64,000 nucleotides of DNA from LMUY01 sp964242215 (GCA_964242215.1 CAXTCJ010000014.1:1-64000); one strand, 5' to 3'; positions 53,751 to 62,761 are shown, numbered from the stretch's first letter. Notes: generated from the sequence alone by a model not told the origin. Translations and numbers: made by a program.

Positions 53751-55241
53751 TTGAGCATTGCCCGCGTCCAATCCTTCGCCTTCGCGGGGATCGACGCGGT
53801 GCCGGTCGAGGTGCAAGTCCAGGTCTCCAGCGGCCTGCCCGCTTTCCTGGTGGTCGGCCTGCCGGACAAGGCCGTTGGCGAAGCGCGCGAGCGGGTGCGC
53901 GCGGCTTTGACCGCGATGGGGCTCGCGCTGCCGCCCCGCCGCGTGCTGATCAACCTCGCCCCGGCCGACCTGCTGAAGGAAGGCAGCCATTTCGACCTGC
54001 CGATCGCACTGTGCGTGCTGGCGGCGATGGACGTGCTGCCGCGCGAGGACCTGGCCGGTTTCGCGGCCCTGGGTGAACTGTCGCTGGACGGCACGCTAAA
54101 CCCAGTGGCTGGCGTATTGCCGGCGGCACTCGCCGCCTCGGCTCGGGGGCTCGGCCTGATCTGTCCGGCGGCACAGGGCGGCGAGGCGGCTTGGGCCGGA
54201 CAAGTGGAGGTGCTGGCGCTACCCGACCTGCTCTGCGCCGTGAACCATTTCCGCGGCAGCCAGGTGATGACGCCGCCACCCCCCGCCGGGGTCGCCGAGT
54301 TGCTTGCCGGGCCAGACTTGTCCGAGGTGAAAGGCATGGAGGCGGCCAAGCGCGCCATCGAGGTCGCGGCAGCCGGCGCGCATAATCTGCTTCTCGTCGG
54401 GCCCCCAGGCGCCGGCAAATCCATGCTGGCGTGCCGCCTGCCGGGCCTGTTGCCGGATCTCACTCCGGCCGAGGCGCTCGAGGTGAGCACCATCCATTCC
54501 GTCGCCGGCATGCTGACCGGGGGACTGATGGTGAAGCGGCCGCCCTATCGGGAACCGCACCATTCGGCCAGCCCTGCGGCGCTGACCGGCGGTGGCCAGC
54601 GTGCCCGGCCCGGCGAGGTCAGCCTGGCGCATCGCGGCGTGCTGTTTCTGGACGAACTGCCCGAGTTCCCGCGGGCCGCGCTGGAGGCGTTGCGCACGCC
54701 GCTCGAGACCGGCCGCACCACGGTCGCGCGGGCGGCCGCCCACGTTACCTATCCGGCGCGCTTCCAGCTGGTCGCCGCAATGAACCCCTGCCGCTGCGGA
54801 CATCTGGGTGACCCGGCGCGCGAATGCGGCAAGGCCCCGCGCTGCGGCGAGGACTATCTGGGCCGGATCAGCGGCCCGCTGCTGGACCGCATCGACATGA
54901 CGGTGCAGGTCCAACCGATCGCCGCCACCGAACTCAGCCGCGCCCCCGCCGGCGAGCCGAGCTCCGCGGTCGCCGCCCGGGTCGCAGCCGCGCGGATGGC
55001 GCAGCGCAGCCGGGGTGCGATCAATGCCGAGGCGGATGTCGGCACGATGGTGCTGCACGCCGATGCGCGCGCCTTGGCGGAGCAAGCGGCGGAAAAGCTG
55101 CGGCTGTCGGCGCGCGGGTTCACGCGCGTGTTGCGGGTGTCACGGACCATTGCGGATCTGGCGCGGTCCCCGTCGGTGCGGAGAATAGATGTTGCGGAGG
55201 CACTCGCATTCCGCCATCGCGTTCCGGGGCGCGCCGTGTAG
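53751..55241 (+). CDS. comM: YifB/ComM-family Mg-chelatase-like AAA ATPase
   Basis: A 496-residue hexameric AAA+ helicase-type protein; ComM promotes branch migration during integration of transformed DNA. A Lon-protease-like ChlI domain is N-terminal (SGLPAFLVVGLPDKAVGEARERV; LINLAPADLLKEGSHFDLPI). The Mg_chelatase AAA core has Walker A LLVGPPGAGKSMLACRLPG and Walker B VLFLDELPEF, and the C-terminal domain follows the NPCRCGHLGDP motif. TTG 53751 gives LSIARVQSFAFAGI, the usual family N-terminus; the frame is open to TTG 53697, which would add 18 unconserved residues. The ribosome site is weak in both cases. Confidence 0.9.
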   Translation: MSIARVQSFAFAGIDAVPVEVQVQVSSGLPAFLVVGLPDKAVGEARERVRAALTAMGLALPPRRVLINLAPADLLKEGSHFDLPIALCVLAAMDVLPREDLAGFAALGELSLDGTLNPVAGVLPAALAASARGLGLICPAAQGGEAAWAGQVEVLALPDLLCAVNHFRGSQVMTPPPPAGVAELLAGPDLSEVKGMEAAKRAIEVAAAGAHNLLLVGPPGAGKSMLACRLPGLLPDLTPAEALEVSTIHSVAGMLTGGLMVKRPPYREPHHSASPAALTGGGQRARPGEVSLAHRGVLFLDELPEFPRAALEALRTPLETGRTTVARAAAHVTYPARFQLVAAMNPCRCGHLGDPARECGKAPRCGEDYLGRISGPLLDRIDMTVQVQPIAATELSRAPAGEPSSAVAARVAAARMAQRSRGAINAEADVGTMVLHADARALAEQAAEKLRLSARGFTRVLRVSRTIADLARSPSVRRIDVAEALAFRHRVPGRAV

Positions 55242-55272
55242 CGCTGCCGTGACGGATCGAAGGGCGATTTGG

Positions 55273-57240
55273 TCAGGCGGCGATTGGCGACCCCTCCGAG
55301 ATCTGCACCATCCGAAGCCGCTCCTGCGTCACCACACGGTTGCGCCCGCTGCGTTTGGCCTCGTACAGCGCCTGATCGGCCGCGACGATCAGGGCACTCG
55401 GATCCGTCAAAGTGCTCGATGCGTCGTCCCGGTTCATCGTCGGGATGCAGGTCGCGGAGCCGATGCTCGCCGTGACCACGCCGCCATGCGCCGGATTCCC
55501 CTCGTGCAGCATGCCGAGTGCGACGATCGCGGCGCGGATCTGCTCCCCGAGCGTCTCTGCGCCCGCCTCGTTCGTGCCCGGCAGCAACACGACGAACTCC
55601 TCGCCGCCATAGCGCGCCACTAGGTCTGCCGGCCGACCGACGCAGCCCTCGATAGCCTGAGCTACGGCGCGCAGACACGCGTCGCCCTCCTGATGGCCGT
55701 ATTGATCGTTGAACGACTTGAACCGGTCGACATCGAGCAGCAGCAAGCTCAGCGAGCGTTTCTCCCGCGCGGCCCGGCGCCACTCCGACCCGATCGCCTC
55801 GTCGAACCGGCGCCGGTTGAACAGGCCGGTCAGGCCATCCATGGAAGCGAGATGCAAGAGTTCGGTATTGGCTGCCTCCAGCTGTTCCTCGGCCCGCTTA
55901 CGCTTGCTGATGTCGCGGAGCACGACGATGAAGCCGCCATTCTCGGGCAGGCAGTTATAGTGCGCCTCGGTCCAGATGAAGTGCCCGTCCTTGTGGCGGA
56001 AGCGGTAGGTGACTTCGCAATGCCCGGTGGTTCGCTGGGCACTCCTGATCCGCGGGAGCGCGTGCTCCCAATCGTCGGCATGGATCGTGCCGCTCGGCAG
56101 CTGGCCGACGAGTTCCTCGGGCGCATAGCCGAACACGGAATAGCTCGCCGGCGACACGTAGAGCCGGGTCATGTCGTCGGCGAGCCGCACGATGACGTCG
56201 TTGGCGTGATCGGCGAGCAAGCGGAACTGCGCCTCGCTCATCCACGCCTGCCGCTCGGCGCGGGCGCGGCGCTGCAGCTCACGTTTGAGCAACAGGCCCA
56301 AGCCGCCGGTCGCGGCACACAGGGCCAGCAGAGCCGTGCCGATCACGGCCGCCCAGCTGCGCCACGTGGCGTAGATGTCGATGTCCGAGAGACCGAAGCT
56401 CACCATCAGGGGCAGGGTCCCGACATGGGTGAAGCTGTAGATGCGGCGCACGCCGTCGAATGCCACGTCGCCCACGAAGCTGCCCGCGCCCATGCTCTTG
56501 ATCCGCTGGACGTTGCGGCTGCTGGATAGATCCCGCCCGATCTGCGCCTCGTCATACGGCGAGCGCATGATGACGATCCCGTCCGTGTTGAAAAGGTTCA
56601 TCGAATCCGCTGGCCCGAGGCTCAGGCGACTGAACAGATCGTGGAAATACGCCAGCCGCAACGTCCCGACCACGATACCGGCGAATGAGCCATCCGGATG
56701 GTTGAGCCGGCGGCTCAGCGCGATCCCCAACTCCCCATTCCCGTGCGAGCGGCGGTGGAACGGGGCGCTGATGTGCAAGCCGAGGTCGGGCTCGGCGCGG
56801 TGCAACATGAAATACGGGCGGTCGCTGAGGTTGTCGTGCTGGGAGGGGATCGTGCCGGCCTCGTCGAGGACGTCGCCATGCTCGTCCAGGATCAGGATCG
56901 CGCCCAGGTATTCGGCCGTCGCCGACCGGTCGAACAGCACTGCCTGTCGAAGCTCGGGGCTGAGCTGTGGCAGTCCCGGTAATTTCAGCCCGTCCACCAC
57001 CGACTGGAGCGAGAGGTCATACAGATCGACATTGCGGCCGATATCCTGGGAAACCGCGGTCAGCAGGTTCCTAGCAGCCGTCATGGCCTGGATCCTTGCA
57101 TCCCGCCGCAGCTGAACGAGCATCACGACAGCCACCGCGCAGAACCCGAGCACCAACGCCACGAACAGTCCACTGACCCAGATCGAACCGGGTCCTAGAA
57201 GGCGTAGAGTTCGGGCGGGGCGTTTCGCGGATGCTTGCAT
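55273..57240 (-). CDS. Membrane-bound diguanylate cyclase with PAS and GGDEF domains
   Basis: A 655-residue sensor producing cyclic di-GMP. It has TM1 at about 17-40, a periplasmic dCache-like domain at about 50-290 (NLSDRPYFMLHR), TM2 at about 300-322, a PAS domain at about 340-460 (YVSPASYSVFGYAPEELVG), and a GGDEF domain. The active-site motif is GGEEF at 545-549. The inhibitory RxxD site is intact (Arg536-Asp539 in RPADLVARYGGEEF), so product inhibition is expected. No EAL domain is present. A perfect 9-bp inverted repeat lies 38 bases upstream of the start. Confidence 0.92.
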   Translation of the reverse strand: MQASAKRPARTLRLLGPGSIWVSGLFVALVLGFCAVAVVMLVQLRRDARIQAMTAARNLLTAVSQDIGRNVDLYDLSLQSVVDGLKLPGLPQLSPELRQAVLFDRSATAEYLGAILILDEHGDVLDEAGTIPSQHDNLSDRPYFMLHRAEPDLGLHISAPFHRRSHGNGELGIALSRRLNHPDGSFAGIVVGTLRLAYFHDLFSRLSLGPADSMNLFNTDGIVIMRSPYDEAQIGRDLSSSRNVQRIKSMGAGSFVGDVAFDGVRRIYSFTHVGTLPLMVSFGLSDIDIYATWRSWAAVIGTALLALCAATGGLGLLLKRELQRRARAERQAWMSEAQFRLLADHANDVIVRLADDMTRLYVSPASYSVFGYAPEELVGQLPSGTIHADDWEHALPRIRSAQRTTGHCEVTYRFRHKDGHFIWTEAHYNCLPENGGFIVVLRDISKRKRAEEQLEAANTELLHLASMDGLTGLFNRRRFDEAIGSEWRRAAREKRSLSLLLLDVDRFKSFNDQYGHQEGDACLRAVAQAIEGCVGRPADLVARYGGEEFVVLLPGTNEAGAETLGEQIRAAIVALGMLHEGNPAHGGVVTASIGSATCIPTMNRDDASSTLTDPSALIVAADQALYEAKRSGRNRVVTQERLRMVQISEGSPIAA

Positions 57241-57277
57241 GGCCTGGCTTTCGAGTGGCCGCTGAACATCACGCGAC

Positions 57278-57306
57278 GGGATTGCGATAGGGTTAACCGC
57301 AATCCC
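57278..57306. promoter_or_regulatory. Perfect 9-bp inverted repeat upstream of the diguanylate cyclase gene
   Basis: GGGATTGCG (57278-57286) and CGCAATCCC (57298-57306) flank an 11-base loop that contains the start of the palindrome GGTTAACC (57291-57298). It lies between the creatininase-family stop and the diguanylate cyclase start, both on the minus strand. It could terminate the first or regulate the second; there is no T run. Confidence 0.5.
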
Positions 57307-57359
57307 GATTTGCTGGATTAGTGGGTTATTTTTGAGAACGGGCCCGCACCGGCCGTGCT

Positions 57360-58187
57360 TCAGTCGTCAGCGTGCCCCGCGGTGTTCCCCTGCCCGCGGC
57401 CCGGCGTCCACACCGGGTCGGGGCGGCGCCACAGCCCCTTGTCGCGCATCGCCTCCGCCAAGGCTTCGGCATGGGCGTCCAGGAACCGTTCGCCCTTCGC
57501 CGCGGTGGCGGGCCGTGGGTCGCCGCGCACGCCGGTGACCGGCGCACGCTCGGAAAAGCTCCAGAACCGGCTGAAGCCATCGTATTTCGGCACCGGCTCC
57601 GGCCGCTGCCGCACCGCCTCGTCGAACTTATCCGTCCGCACCAACTCCGGCGCGACGGCCATCATCACCGAGGTCTCGCCTTCGCAGGCATGCGCCGGCG
57701 TTTCCTCGGTTTCGGCGATCTCGGCCACAGCGGCGCGGGTCAGGTACCAGGGCGTGCACGCCACCACCGGCAAGCCGAACTCGTGCGCCAGTTCGCGCGC
57801 CGCCACGGCCAGGGGCTCGACGTTGCCGCCGTGCCCGTTCACGATCAGAAGCCGGGCGAAGCCGATCGCGCGCAGCGACCGCACCACGCCGCGCAGCACG
57901 CCGGACAGCTCGGTGTAGTTCAAGCTGATCGTGCCGCCGAACGGCAGGTGATGCTCGCTCATGCCGGTCCACAACCCCGGCAGCACCAGCACGGGCATGT
58001 CGCCGGCGACCAGCCTGGCGGCCCGGATCGCGGCGGCGCTGGCGCTGGCGGTGTCGGTGATCACTGGCAGATGCGGGCCGTGCTGCTCGAGCGAGCCGAT
58101 CGGCAGCACCGCCAAGGCGTCCTTGTTGGCTGCGACCGCGCGGATCTCCGGCCCGGTCAGCTTCGCCCACTCCACTTGATCCGTCAT
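57360..58187 (-). CDS. Creatininase family amidohydrolase
   Basis: A 275-residue metal-dependent amidohydrolase of the creatininase/MftE superfamily. The metal-binding signatures are visible: LPIGSLEQHGPHLPVITDT near 28-46 (Glu, His, Asp), NGHGGN near 115-120, and the Glu of HACEGETSVMM near 166-176. Members hydrolyse creatinine or open various small rings; the substrate cannot be assigned. ATG 58187 is supported by a ggagtgag-like site upstream; the longer open frame runs into the palindromic element. Confidence 0.85.
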   Translation of the reverse strand: MTDQVEWAKLTGPEIRAVAANKDALAVLPIGSLEQHGPHLPVITDTASASAAAIRAARLVAGDMPVLVLPGLWTGMSEHHLPFGGTISLNYTELSGVLRGVVRSLRAIGFARLLIVNGHGGNVEPLAVAARELAHEFGLPVVACTPWYLTRAAVAEIAETEETPAHACEGETSVMMAVAPELVRTDKFDEAVRQRPEPVPKYDGFSRFWSFSERAPVTGVRGDPRPATAAKGERFLDAHAEALAEAMRDKGLWRRPDPVWTPGRGQGNTAGHADD

Positions 58188-58257
58188 CCGCTCACTCCCG
58201 ATAGAAAGCGGCAGTGAGGCACCTTCCGGCGGCGATGAAAAGCCGGGACATCGCCAT

Positions 58258-58385
58258 ATCCTCCCTCGCAATGCGGGGGAGGGGAGCGTGCGAATCATGG
58301 TGAAGGGGCCGCTTGGGGACGGACAGTGCCCGCGCCCCCTCCGTCGGCTTCGCCGCCACCTCCCCCGTGAAGAACGGGGGAGGAC
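58258..58385. repeat. Palindromic intergenic element, copy 2
   Basis: A ~128-base element in the same orientation as copy 1: outer atcctccctcg...gggggaggac, then gcgggggaggggagcgtgcgaatcatggtgaaggggcc, and on the right a gccccctccgtcggcttcgc block followed by cgccacctcccccg. It lies between the creatininase-family start and the efflux lipoprotein stop, both on the minus strand. Confidence 0.85.
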
Positions 58386-58409
58386 CTGACCGCGCAGCGC
58401 GGCGCCGAG

Positions 58410-60014
58410 TTACGGCTTTACGAACAGCAGTGGCGCTTGTTCGGACGGAACGGCGCGCGGGAAGCTCGTCTCCCAGCCGCCGCCGAGGGCCTTGTATAGG
58501 GTCACAAGATCGCCCGACACATTGGCAGTGCTGCTGGCGTATTGCTGTTCGGCGTCCAATTCGGTCCGCTGCGCCGTCAGCACGTCGAGGAAGGTCGACA
58601 GACCCTGCACGTATTGCTGCCGGGCCAGCGACAACGCGATCCGGGCCTGGTCCACCGCACGCGCGAGTTGCTCGCGGCGCTGTTGCTCGGCCGTGTAGTT
58701 GGTCAGCGCGTTGTCCACGTCGTGGAAGGCTTGCAGCACCGTCTGCTGGTACTGCACCGCCGCCTCCTGCTCCTGAGCCTTGCGCAGGTCGAGCGTGTAT
58801 TTCAGCCGTCCGCCTTCGAACACCGGTATGGTGAGCGACGGACCGCCGGAGAACTGCAGCGCGCCGAACGGGCTGATATTGCCCAGATCCTTGAACCGGA
58901 TCGCCTGCACACCGACGCTGCCGGACAGCGTGACCTTGGGGAAGAAATCCGCCTCCGCCTGACCGATGTCGGCGGTGGCGGCGTGCAGGTTGGCCTCGGC
59001 GCGGCGGATGTCGGGACGGCGCCGGGCAAGCTCGGACGGCAGGCCGACCGGCACCGCCGGGGGCACCGGCGGCACCGGCTTGGCCTCGGCGAGCTGGGCT
59101 TGCAGCGCACCCGGCGTCTCGCCCAGCAACAGGCTGATCGCGTTGATGGAGACCGCGACCTGCGCCTCCAGCTGTGGGATCTGCGCGCCGGTGGTGCCAA
59201 CCTGGGCGGAGGCGTTGGCGACATCGAGCCCCGTGGTCAGCCCGCCGCGCTGGCGTTCCTGGGTGATGCGTAGGCTCTGCTGCTCGCTCACCAGGGTGTC
59301 GCGGGCGATCTGCAGCAACGTCTGCTGACCGCGCAACTGCATGTAGTCGTTGGCCAATTCGGCGAGCACCGTCACCAGCTCGGACCGCCGCGCCTCGGCC
59401 GACATGTCGATGTTGGCGTCGGCCGACTCGACCTCGCGGCGAACGCGGCCCCAGAAATCGATCTCCCACGACGAGTCGAAGCCGGACTGGAACAGGTTGA
59501 ACGCCGGCAGATGGCTGCCGCCCGTGGTGGACGTCGGCACCCCGCCCTGCGTCCCGGTCAGCCCGTTGGCGCTGGTGCCCGGCGTCGAGCTGCCGCTGGA
59601 GCTGCTGCTGCCGGCGCTCGACCCGCCGAGCAGGCCGATTACGCCTCGCTGCGCGATCCGCTCGCGGGTGTAGGAGGCGTTGGCGTTCAGGTTCGGATAC
59701 TCGTCCGCCGCCGTAACGCCACGCTGCAGCCGGCTCTCCTGCAGGCGCACGGTCGCCAGCCGCACGTCCAGGTTGGAGCGCGCGACCTGCTCCTCCAGCT
59801 GCGTCAGGACGGGGTCGTTGAACGATTGCCACCACGCGGCATCGATCGGCTCGGGCACCGGTTCGCTCGGCGTCGGCGCGGGCGGCTTGGGCCGGCTGGC
59901 GAACCACGAGGTGGGCGCCCAGACGCTCGGCTCCTGGAAATTCGGGCCGAGTGTGCAGCCGCCCAGCACGAGCGAGGCAACAGCGATAGGGAGAAGCTTC
60001 ACGAGACGTCGCAC
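58410..60014 (-). CDS. RND efflux outer-membrane lipoprotein, NodT/OprM family
   Basis: A 534-residue outer-membrane factor forming a trimeric exit duct for tripartite efflux. The signal MRRLVKLLPIAVASLVLGGC has the acylated Cys20 (LGGC). Two TolC-type repeats follow, with the typical WEIDFWGRVRREVESADANI near 180-199 and RPDIRRAEANLHAATADIG near 345-363. A Ser/Gly-rich insertion (about 128-155) lies in the first repeat. No membrane-fusion or RND pump gene is adjacent, so the partners lie elsewhere. It is divergent from a TetR-family gene, with an operator-like palindrome between. Confidence 0.92.
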   Translation of the reverse strand: MRRLVKLLPIAVASLVLGGCTLGPNFQEPSVWAPTSWFASRPKPPAPTPSEPVPEPIDAAWWQSFNDPVLTQLEEQVARSNLDVRLATVRLQESRLQRGVTAADEYPNLNANASYTRERIAQRGVIGLLGGSSAGSSSSSGSSTPGTSANGLTGTQGGVPTSTTGGSHLPAFNLFQSGFDSSWEIDFWGRVRREVESADANIDMSAEARRSELVTVLAELANDYMQLRGQQTLLQIARDTLVSEQQSLRITQERQRGGLTTGLDVANASAQVGTTGAQIPQLEAQVAVSINAISLLLGETPGALQAQLAEAKPVPPVPPAVPVGLPSELARRRPDIRRAEANLHAATADIGQAEADFFPKVTLSGSVGVQAIRFKDLGNISPFGALQFSGGPSLTIPVFEGGRLKYTLDLRKAQEQEAAVQYQQTVLQAFHDVDNALTNYTAEQQRREQLARAVDQARIALSLARQQYVQGLSTFLDVLTAQRTELDAEQQYASSTANVSGDLVTLYKALGGGWETSFPRAVPSEQAPLLFVKP

Positions 60015-60046
60015 CTCCGGCGGGGCGGCACAGGCCGTCCGGCGAA

Positions 60047-60065
60047 TGACCGATCGGTTCGGTCA
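60047..60065. promoter_or_regulatory. Operator-like palindrome between the efflux lipoprotein and TetR genes
   Basis: TGACCGA-tcggt-TCGGTCA is a 19-base palindrome with perfect 7-bp arms. It lies 33 bases upstream of the efflux gene start and about 100 bases upstream of the TetR start, a suitable place and size for a TetR-family dimer site. Confidence 0.55.
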
Positions 60066-60117
60066 GCGTTTTGACAACAACCCCGGTTTGGCCCGAAGGT
60101 CAAGCCAGGGATCCTGA

Positions 60118-60139
60118 GATCAAGTCGTAGATCAAGTCG
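60118..60139. repeat. 12-base-period direct repeat upstream of tetR
   Basis: GATCAAGTCG occurs at 60118-60127 and again at 60130-60139, separated by TA. It lies 27 bases before the TetR-family start codon, within the likely 5' untranslated region. It may be a second regulator site or chance. Confidence 0.4.
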
Positions 60140-60166
60140 GGGGACAGGGAGACGCGCGCCAGCTTG

Positions 60167-60784
60167 ATGTCGGACACCGATGTTCTCTCCCCGGAAAAGC
60201 AGCAGCAGATTTTGCGTGGCGCCGCGATGGTGTTCTCGCAGGACGGCTACGAAGGCGCCAGCATGTCGCGCATCGCCGCCTCGGCCGGCGTGTCGAAGGG
60301 CACGCTCTACAATTATTTCGATGGCAAGGCCGGGCTGTTCGTCGCCTGGGTGGCCGGCGAGTGCGAGGCCAAGCTCGCGCACGTGTTCGATACCACCGAC
60401 CCGGATGGTGCGCCGGAGGATGGGTTGCGGGCGATCGGCTCGCGCATGCTGCGGATGATGATGTCGGAAACCGGGCTGACCATCTACCGCCTGACCGTGT
60501 CCGAGTCGGCCAAGTTCCCCGAATTGGCGCGCGCCTTCTTCGACGCCGGGCCGTCCCGCGCCACCGCCTTCATGGCGGCCTGGCTGGAACGGCAGGCTGC
60601 CGGCGGCAAGCTGGGCATCACCGACCCGGTGTTCGCGGCCGAGCAGTTCTTCTCCCTATGCCAGACCCGGATCGGCATGCTGCGCCGCCTGGGCCTGATG
60701 ACCGAGCCGGACGAAAACCTGTTCACCAAGGTGGTCGATGCCTCGGTCACCATGTTCCTCAATACCTACGGAGTTAAGGCATGA
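60167..60784 (+). CDS. TetR/AcrR-family transcriptional regulator
   Basis: A 205-residue repressor. The N-terminal helix-turn-helix reads AAMVFSQDGYEGASMSRIAA followed by SAGVSKGTLYNYFDGKAGLF (about 20-60). The C-terminal ligand domain resembles TetR_C AcrR-like members (FFDAGPSRATAFMAAWLERQ). It most likely represses the divergent outer-membrane efflux gene. ATG 60167 is used; TTG 60164 is also in frame. Its stop overlaps the start of the M20 peptidase gene as ATGA, so the two are cotranscribed. Confidence 0.9.
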   Translation: MSDTDVLSPEKQQQILRGAAMVFSQDGYEGASMSRIAASAGVSKGTLYNYFDGKAGLFVAWVAGECEAKLAHVFDTTDPDGAPEDGLRAIGSRMLRMMMSETGLTIYRLTVSESAKFPELARAFFDAGPSRATAFMAAWLERQAAGGKLGITDPVFAAEQFFSLCQTRIGMLRRLGLMTEPDENLFTKVVDASVTMFLNTYGVKA

Positions 60785-62166
60785 CGTCACCTTTGCCGGC
60801 CGTGCTCGACCGGATCGAAGCCGGGCTGGATGCAAGCCGCGCGCGCTGGTTCGACCTGCTGCGCATCCCGAGCGTGAGCGCGCAACCGTCCCACGCGGCG
60901 GATTGCGGGCGCGCGGCGGAGTGGCTGCGGGCCGAGCTGGCCGCGATCGGGTTCGAGGCAAAGGTGGTGCCGACGCCCGGGCACCCCGTCGTGATGGCGC
61001 ATCACAAGGGCACGGGTGCCGGTCCACACTTGTTATACTACGGCCATTACGACGTGCAGCCGGCCGAGCCGCTCGAGCTGTGGACCACCCCGCCGTTCGA
61101 CCCGGTGCTGAGCGAAGGCCCGCACGGCCCCCGCATCTCCGCCCGTGGCGCGGTGGACGACAAGGGGCAGGTGATGATGTGGCTGCAAGCCCTGCGCGGC
61201 TGGCACGAGGCCGCGGGCGGCCCGCCCTGCCCCACGACCGTGCTGATCGAGGGCGAGGAGGAGGTGGGCAGCGTCAACCTCGAGCCGTTCCTGAGCGAGC
61301 ACAAGGCCGCGCTGGCCGCCGACATCGCCATCATCAGCGACACCGGCATGTGGGACATCGACACCCCCGCGATCACGACGCGTTTGCGCGGCATGGTGTA
61401 TGTGGAACTGACGTTGCATGCAGCCGACAAGGACCTCCATTCTGGCCTGTTCGGCGGCAGCGCGCTCAATCCGATCAACGCGCTGACCAAGATCCTGGGC
61501 GATCTGCACGACTCCGAGGGCCGCATTCAGCTCTCCGGCTTCTACGACGGCATTGCGGACACGGCGCCGGCGGAGCTTGCCGAATGGGAGGCGCTGGGCT
61601 TCGACGAGGCAGCGTTCCTGGGCGGCGTCGGCCTGTCCGTGCCGGTTGGCGAGCACGGCCGGTCGGCCCTGGAGCGGATGTGGGCGCGCCCCACGGCGGA
61701 CATCAACGGTATTTGGGGCGGCTATACCGGGGCGGGCAGCAAGACGGTGATCGCGGCGGAGGCCTCGGCCAAGGTGTCGTTCCGACTGGTGCCGGGTCAG
61801 GATCCGGTTCGTGTGTTCGAGGCGTTCAAGCGGTTCGTGGCGGACCGCACCCCGGCCGATGCCAGGGTCGAGATGACGCAGTTCTCCTCCGCGCCCGGTG
61901 TGGAGATCCCGACCGACAGCAAGTTCGTCGCCGCCGCGCGTGAGGCGATGGCCGACGAATACGGCCGCCCCGCGGTGCTGATGGGCAGCGGCGGTTCGAT
62001 CCCGGTGGTGGAGAGCATGCGGCGCATTCTTGGGGTGGATTCGCTGCTGATGGGCTTCGGCTTGGCCGACGACCAGGTGCACAGCCCCAACGAGAAGTTC
62101 GAGTGGCGCTGCTTCCACCAGGGACTACGCAGCCATGCAAGGCTACTCGCCAAGCTGGCCGACTGA
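60781..62166 (+). CDS. M20 family dipeptidase/metallopeptidase
   Basis: A 461-residue di-zinc peptidase of the M20 (carnosinase/CNDP-like) family. Metal and catalytic residues are in YYGHYDVQP (His, Asp), ARGAVDDKGQ (bridging Asp), IEGEEEVGS (catalytic Glu and metal Glu), ISDTGMWD (Asp), and the final His of DDQVHSPNEKF. A dimerisation lid domain lies at about 205-330 (LHAADKDLHSGLFGG). Length is normal. Translation is coupled to the TetR gene by an ATGA overlap, an unusual partnership. The stop is followed at once by a 7-bp hairpin. Confidence 0.9.
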   Translation: MTSPLPAVLDRIEAGLDASRARWFDLLRIPSVSAQPSHAADCGRAAEWLRAELAAIGFEAKVVPTPGHPVVMAHHKGTGAGPHLLYYGHYDVQPAEPLELWTTPPFDPVLSEGPHGPRISARGAVDDKGQVMMWLQALRGWHEAAGGPPCPTTVLIEGEEEVGSVNLEPFLSEHKAALAADIAIISDTGMWDIDTPAITTRLRGMVYVELTLHAADKDLHSGLFGGSALNPINALTKILGDLHDSEGRIQLSGFYDGIADTAPAELAEWEALGFDEAAFLGGVGLSVPVGEHGRSALERMWARPTADINGIWGGYTGAGSKTVIAAEASAKVSFRLVPGQDPVRVFEAFKRFVADRTPADARVEMTQFSSAPGVEIPTDSKFVAAAREAMADEYGRPAVLMGSGGSIPVVESMRRILGVDSLLMGFGLADDQVHSPNEKFEWRCFHQGLRSHARLLAKLAD

Positions 62167-62185
62167 CGCTTCGCTCGTAAGCGTC
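62165..62185 (+). terminator. Hairpin just after the M20 peptidase gene
   Basis: GACGCTT-cgctcgt-AAGCGTC forms a perfect 7-bp stem starting at the stop codon. No clear T run follows, so rho-independent termination would be weak; the large palindromic element 25 bases downstream may add to it. Confidence 0.4.
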
Positions 62186-62210
62186 TCCGCAATAGATTTG
62201 CACATGGCTG

Positions 62211-62340
62211 ATCCTCCCTCGTGTCTCCACGGGGGAGGTGGCGGCGAAGCCGACGGAGGGGGCGTGGGCACCGTCTGTGCCCAAGGGCCCCCTCCACCAT
62301 GCTTGGCATGGTCCCCCTCCCCCGCTTCGCGAGGGAGGAT
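62211..62340. repeat. Palindromic intergenic element, copy 3 (inverted orientation)
   Basis: A 130-base element opposite in orientation to copies 1 and 2. Its termini ATCCTCCCTCG and CGAGGGAGGAT are perfect 11-bp inverted repeats. The core folds as GGAGGGGGC plus TGGGCAC-cgtct-GTGCCCA plus GGCCCCCTCC (about 62255-62295). It lies in the 265-base gap between the M20 peptidase and the repeat lipoprotein. Confidence 0.88.
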
Positions 62341-62431
62341 TGGCACATCAGCCGCCCTGCTCTCGAGGGAGAGAGGGAGGAGAACTTTCCGGGCGCTCGC
62401 GCTTTGGTGTTCGCATTGGAGGAGATTACCC

Positions 62432-62761
62432 ATGCGTTATCTTGCACTCCCCGCAGCGTTGGCTGCGCTCGTTGCCCTGTCCGGTTGCGTCGGAGCCCCT
62501 GCCCCCGGTCCGGTCAGCTACGCACCGAGCGGTGCGCCTCCCGGCTACGCGCCACCCGGCTACGCGCCTCCCGGCTACGCGCCTCCCGGCTACGCCCCGC
62601 AAGGCGGCTACGCGCAGCAGCCCCCCGTTGGGCAGCAGGTCGCGCTGGGCGCCACGTGCTACGCCGGCGTCTACACCTGCGCGTTGCCGCAGGCCCTGCC
62701 GGTCGGAGCGCAATGCTCGTGCCCCGGTTTGGGGGCGCCGTCCTACGGCAACGTCCGCTAA
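62432..62761 (+). CDS. Small lipoprotein with GYAPP repeats
   Basis: A 109-residue envelope lipoprotein. The signal MRYLALPAALAALVALSGC has lipobox LSGC with Cys19. A Pro/Gly/Tyr-rich stretch with four GYAPP/GYAPQ units (residues about 38-57) follows, then a Cys-containing C-terminal region (CYAGVYTCALP, AQCSCPG) whose cysteines could pair. ATG 62432 follows ggaggag at 62418-62424, a strong ribosome site; the open frame further upstream runs through the palindromic element. Function unknown; it might span or decorate the envelope. Confidence 0.75.
   Translation: MRYLALPAALAALVALSGCVGAPAPGPVSYAPSGAPPGYAPPGYAPPGYAPPGYAPQGGYAQQPPVGQQVALGATCYAGVYTCALPQALPVGAQCSCPGLGAPSYGNVR
62543..62602 (+). repeat. 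15-base tandem repeat within the lipoprotein gene
   Basis: Four consecutive 15-base units of the form ggctacgcgcctccc at 62543, 62558, 62573 and 62588 encode GYAPP three times and GYAPQ once. Units 2 and 3 are identical; unit 1 differs by one base; unit 4 is the most diverged. Copy number may vary between strains. Confidence 0.85.
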
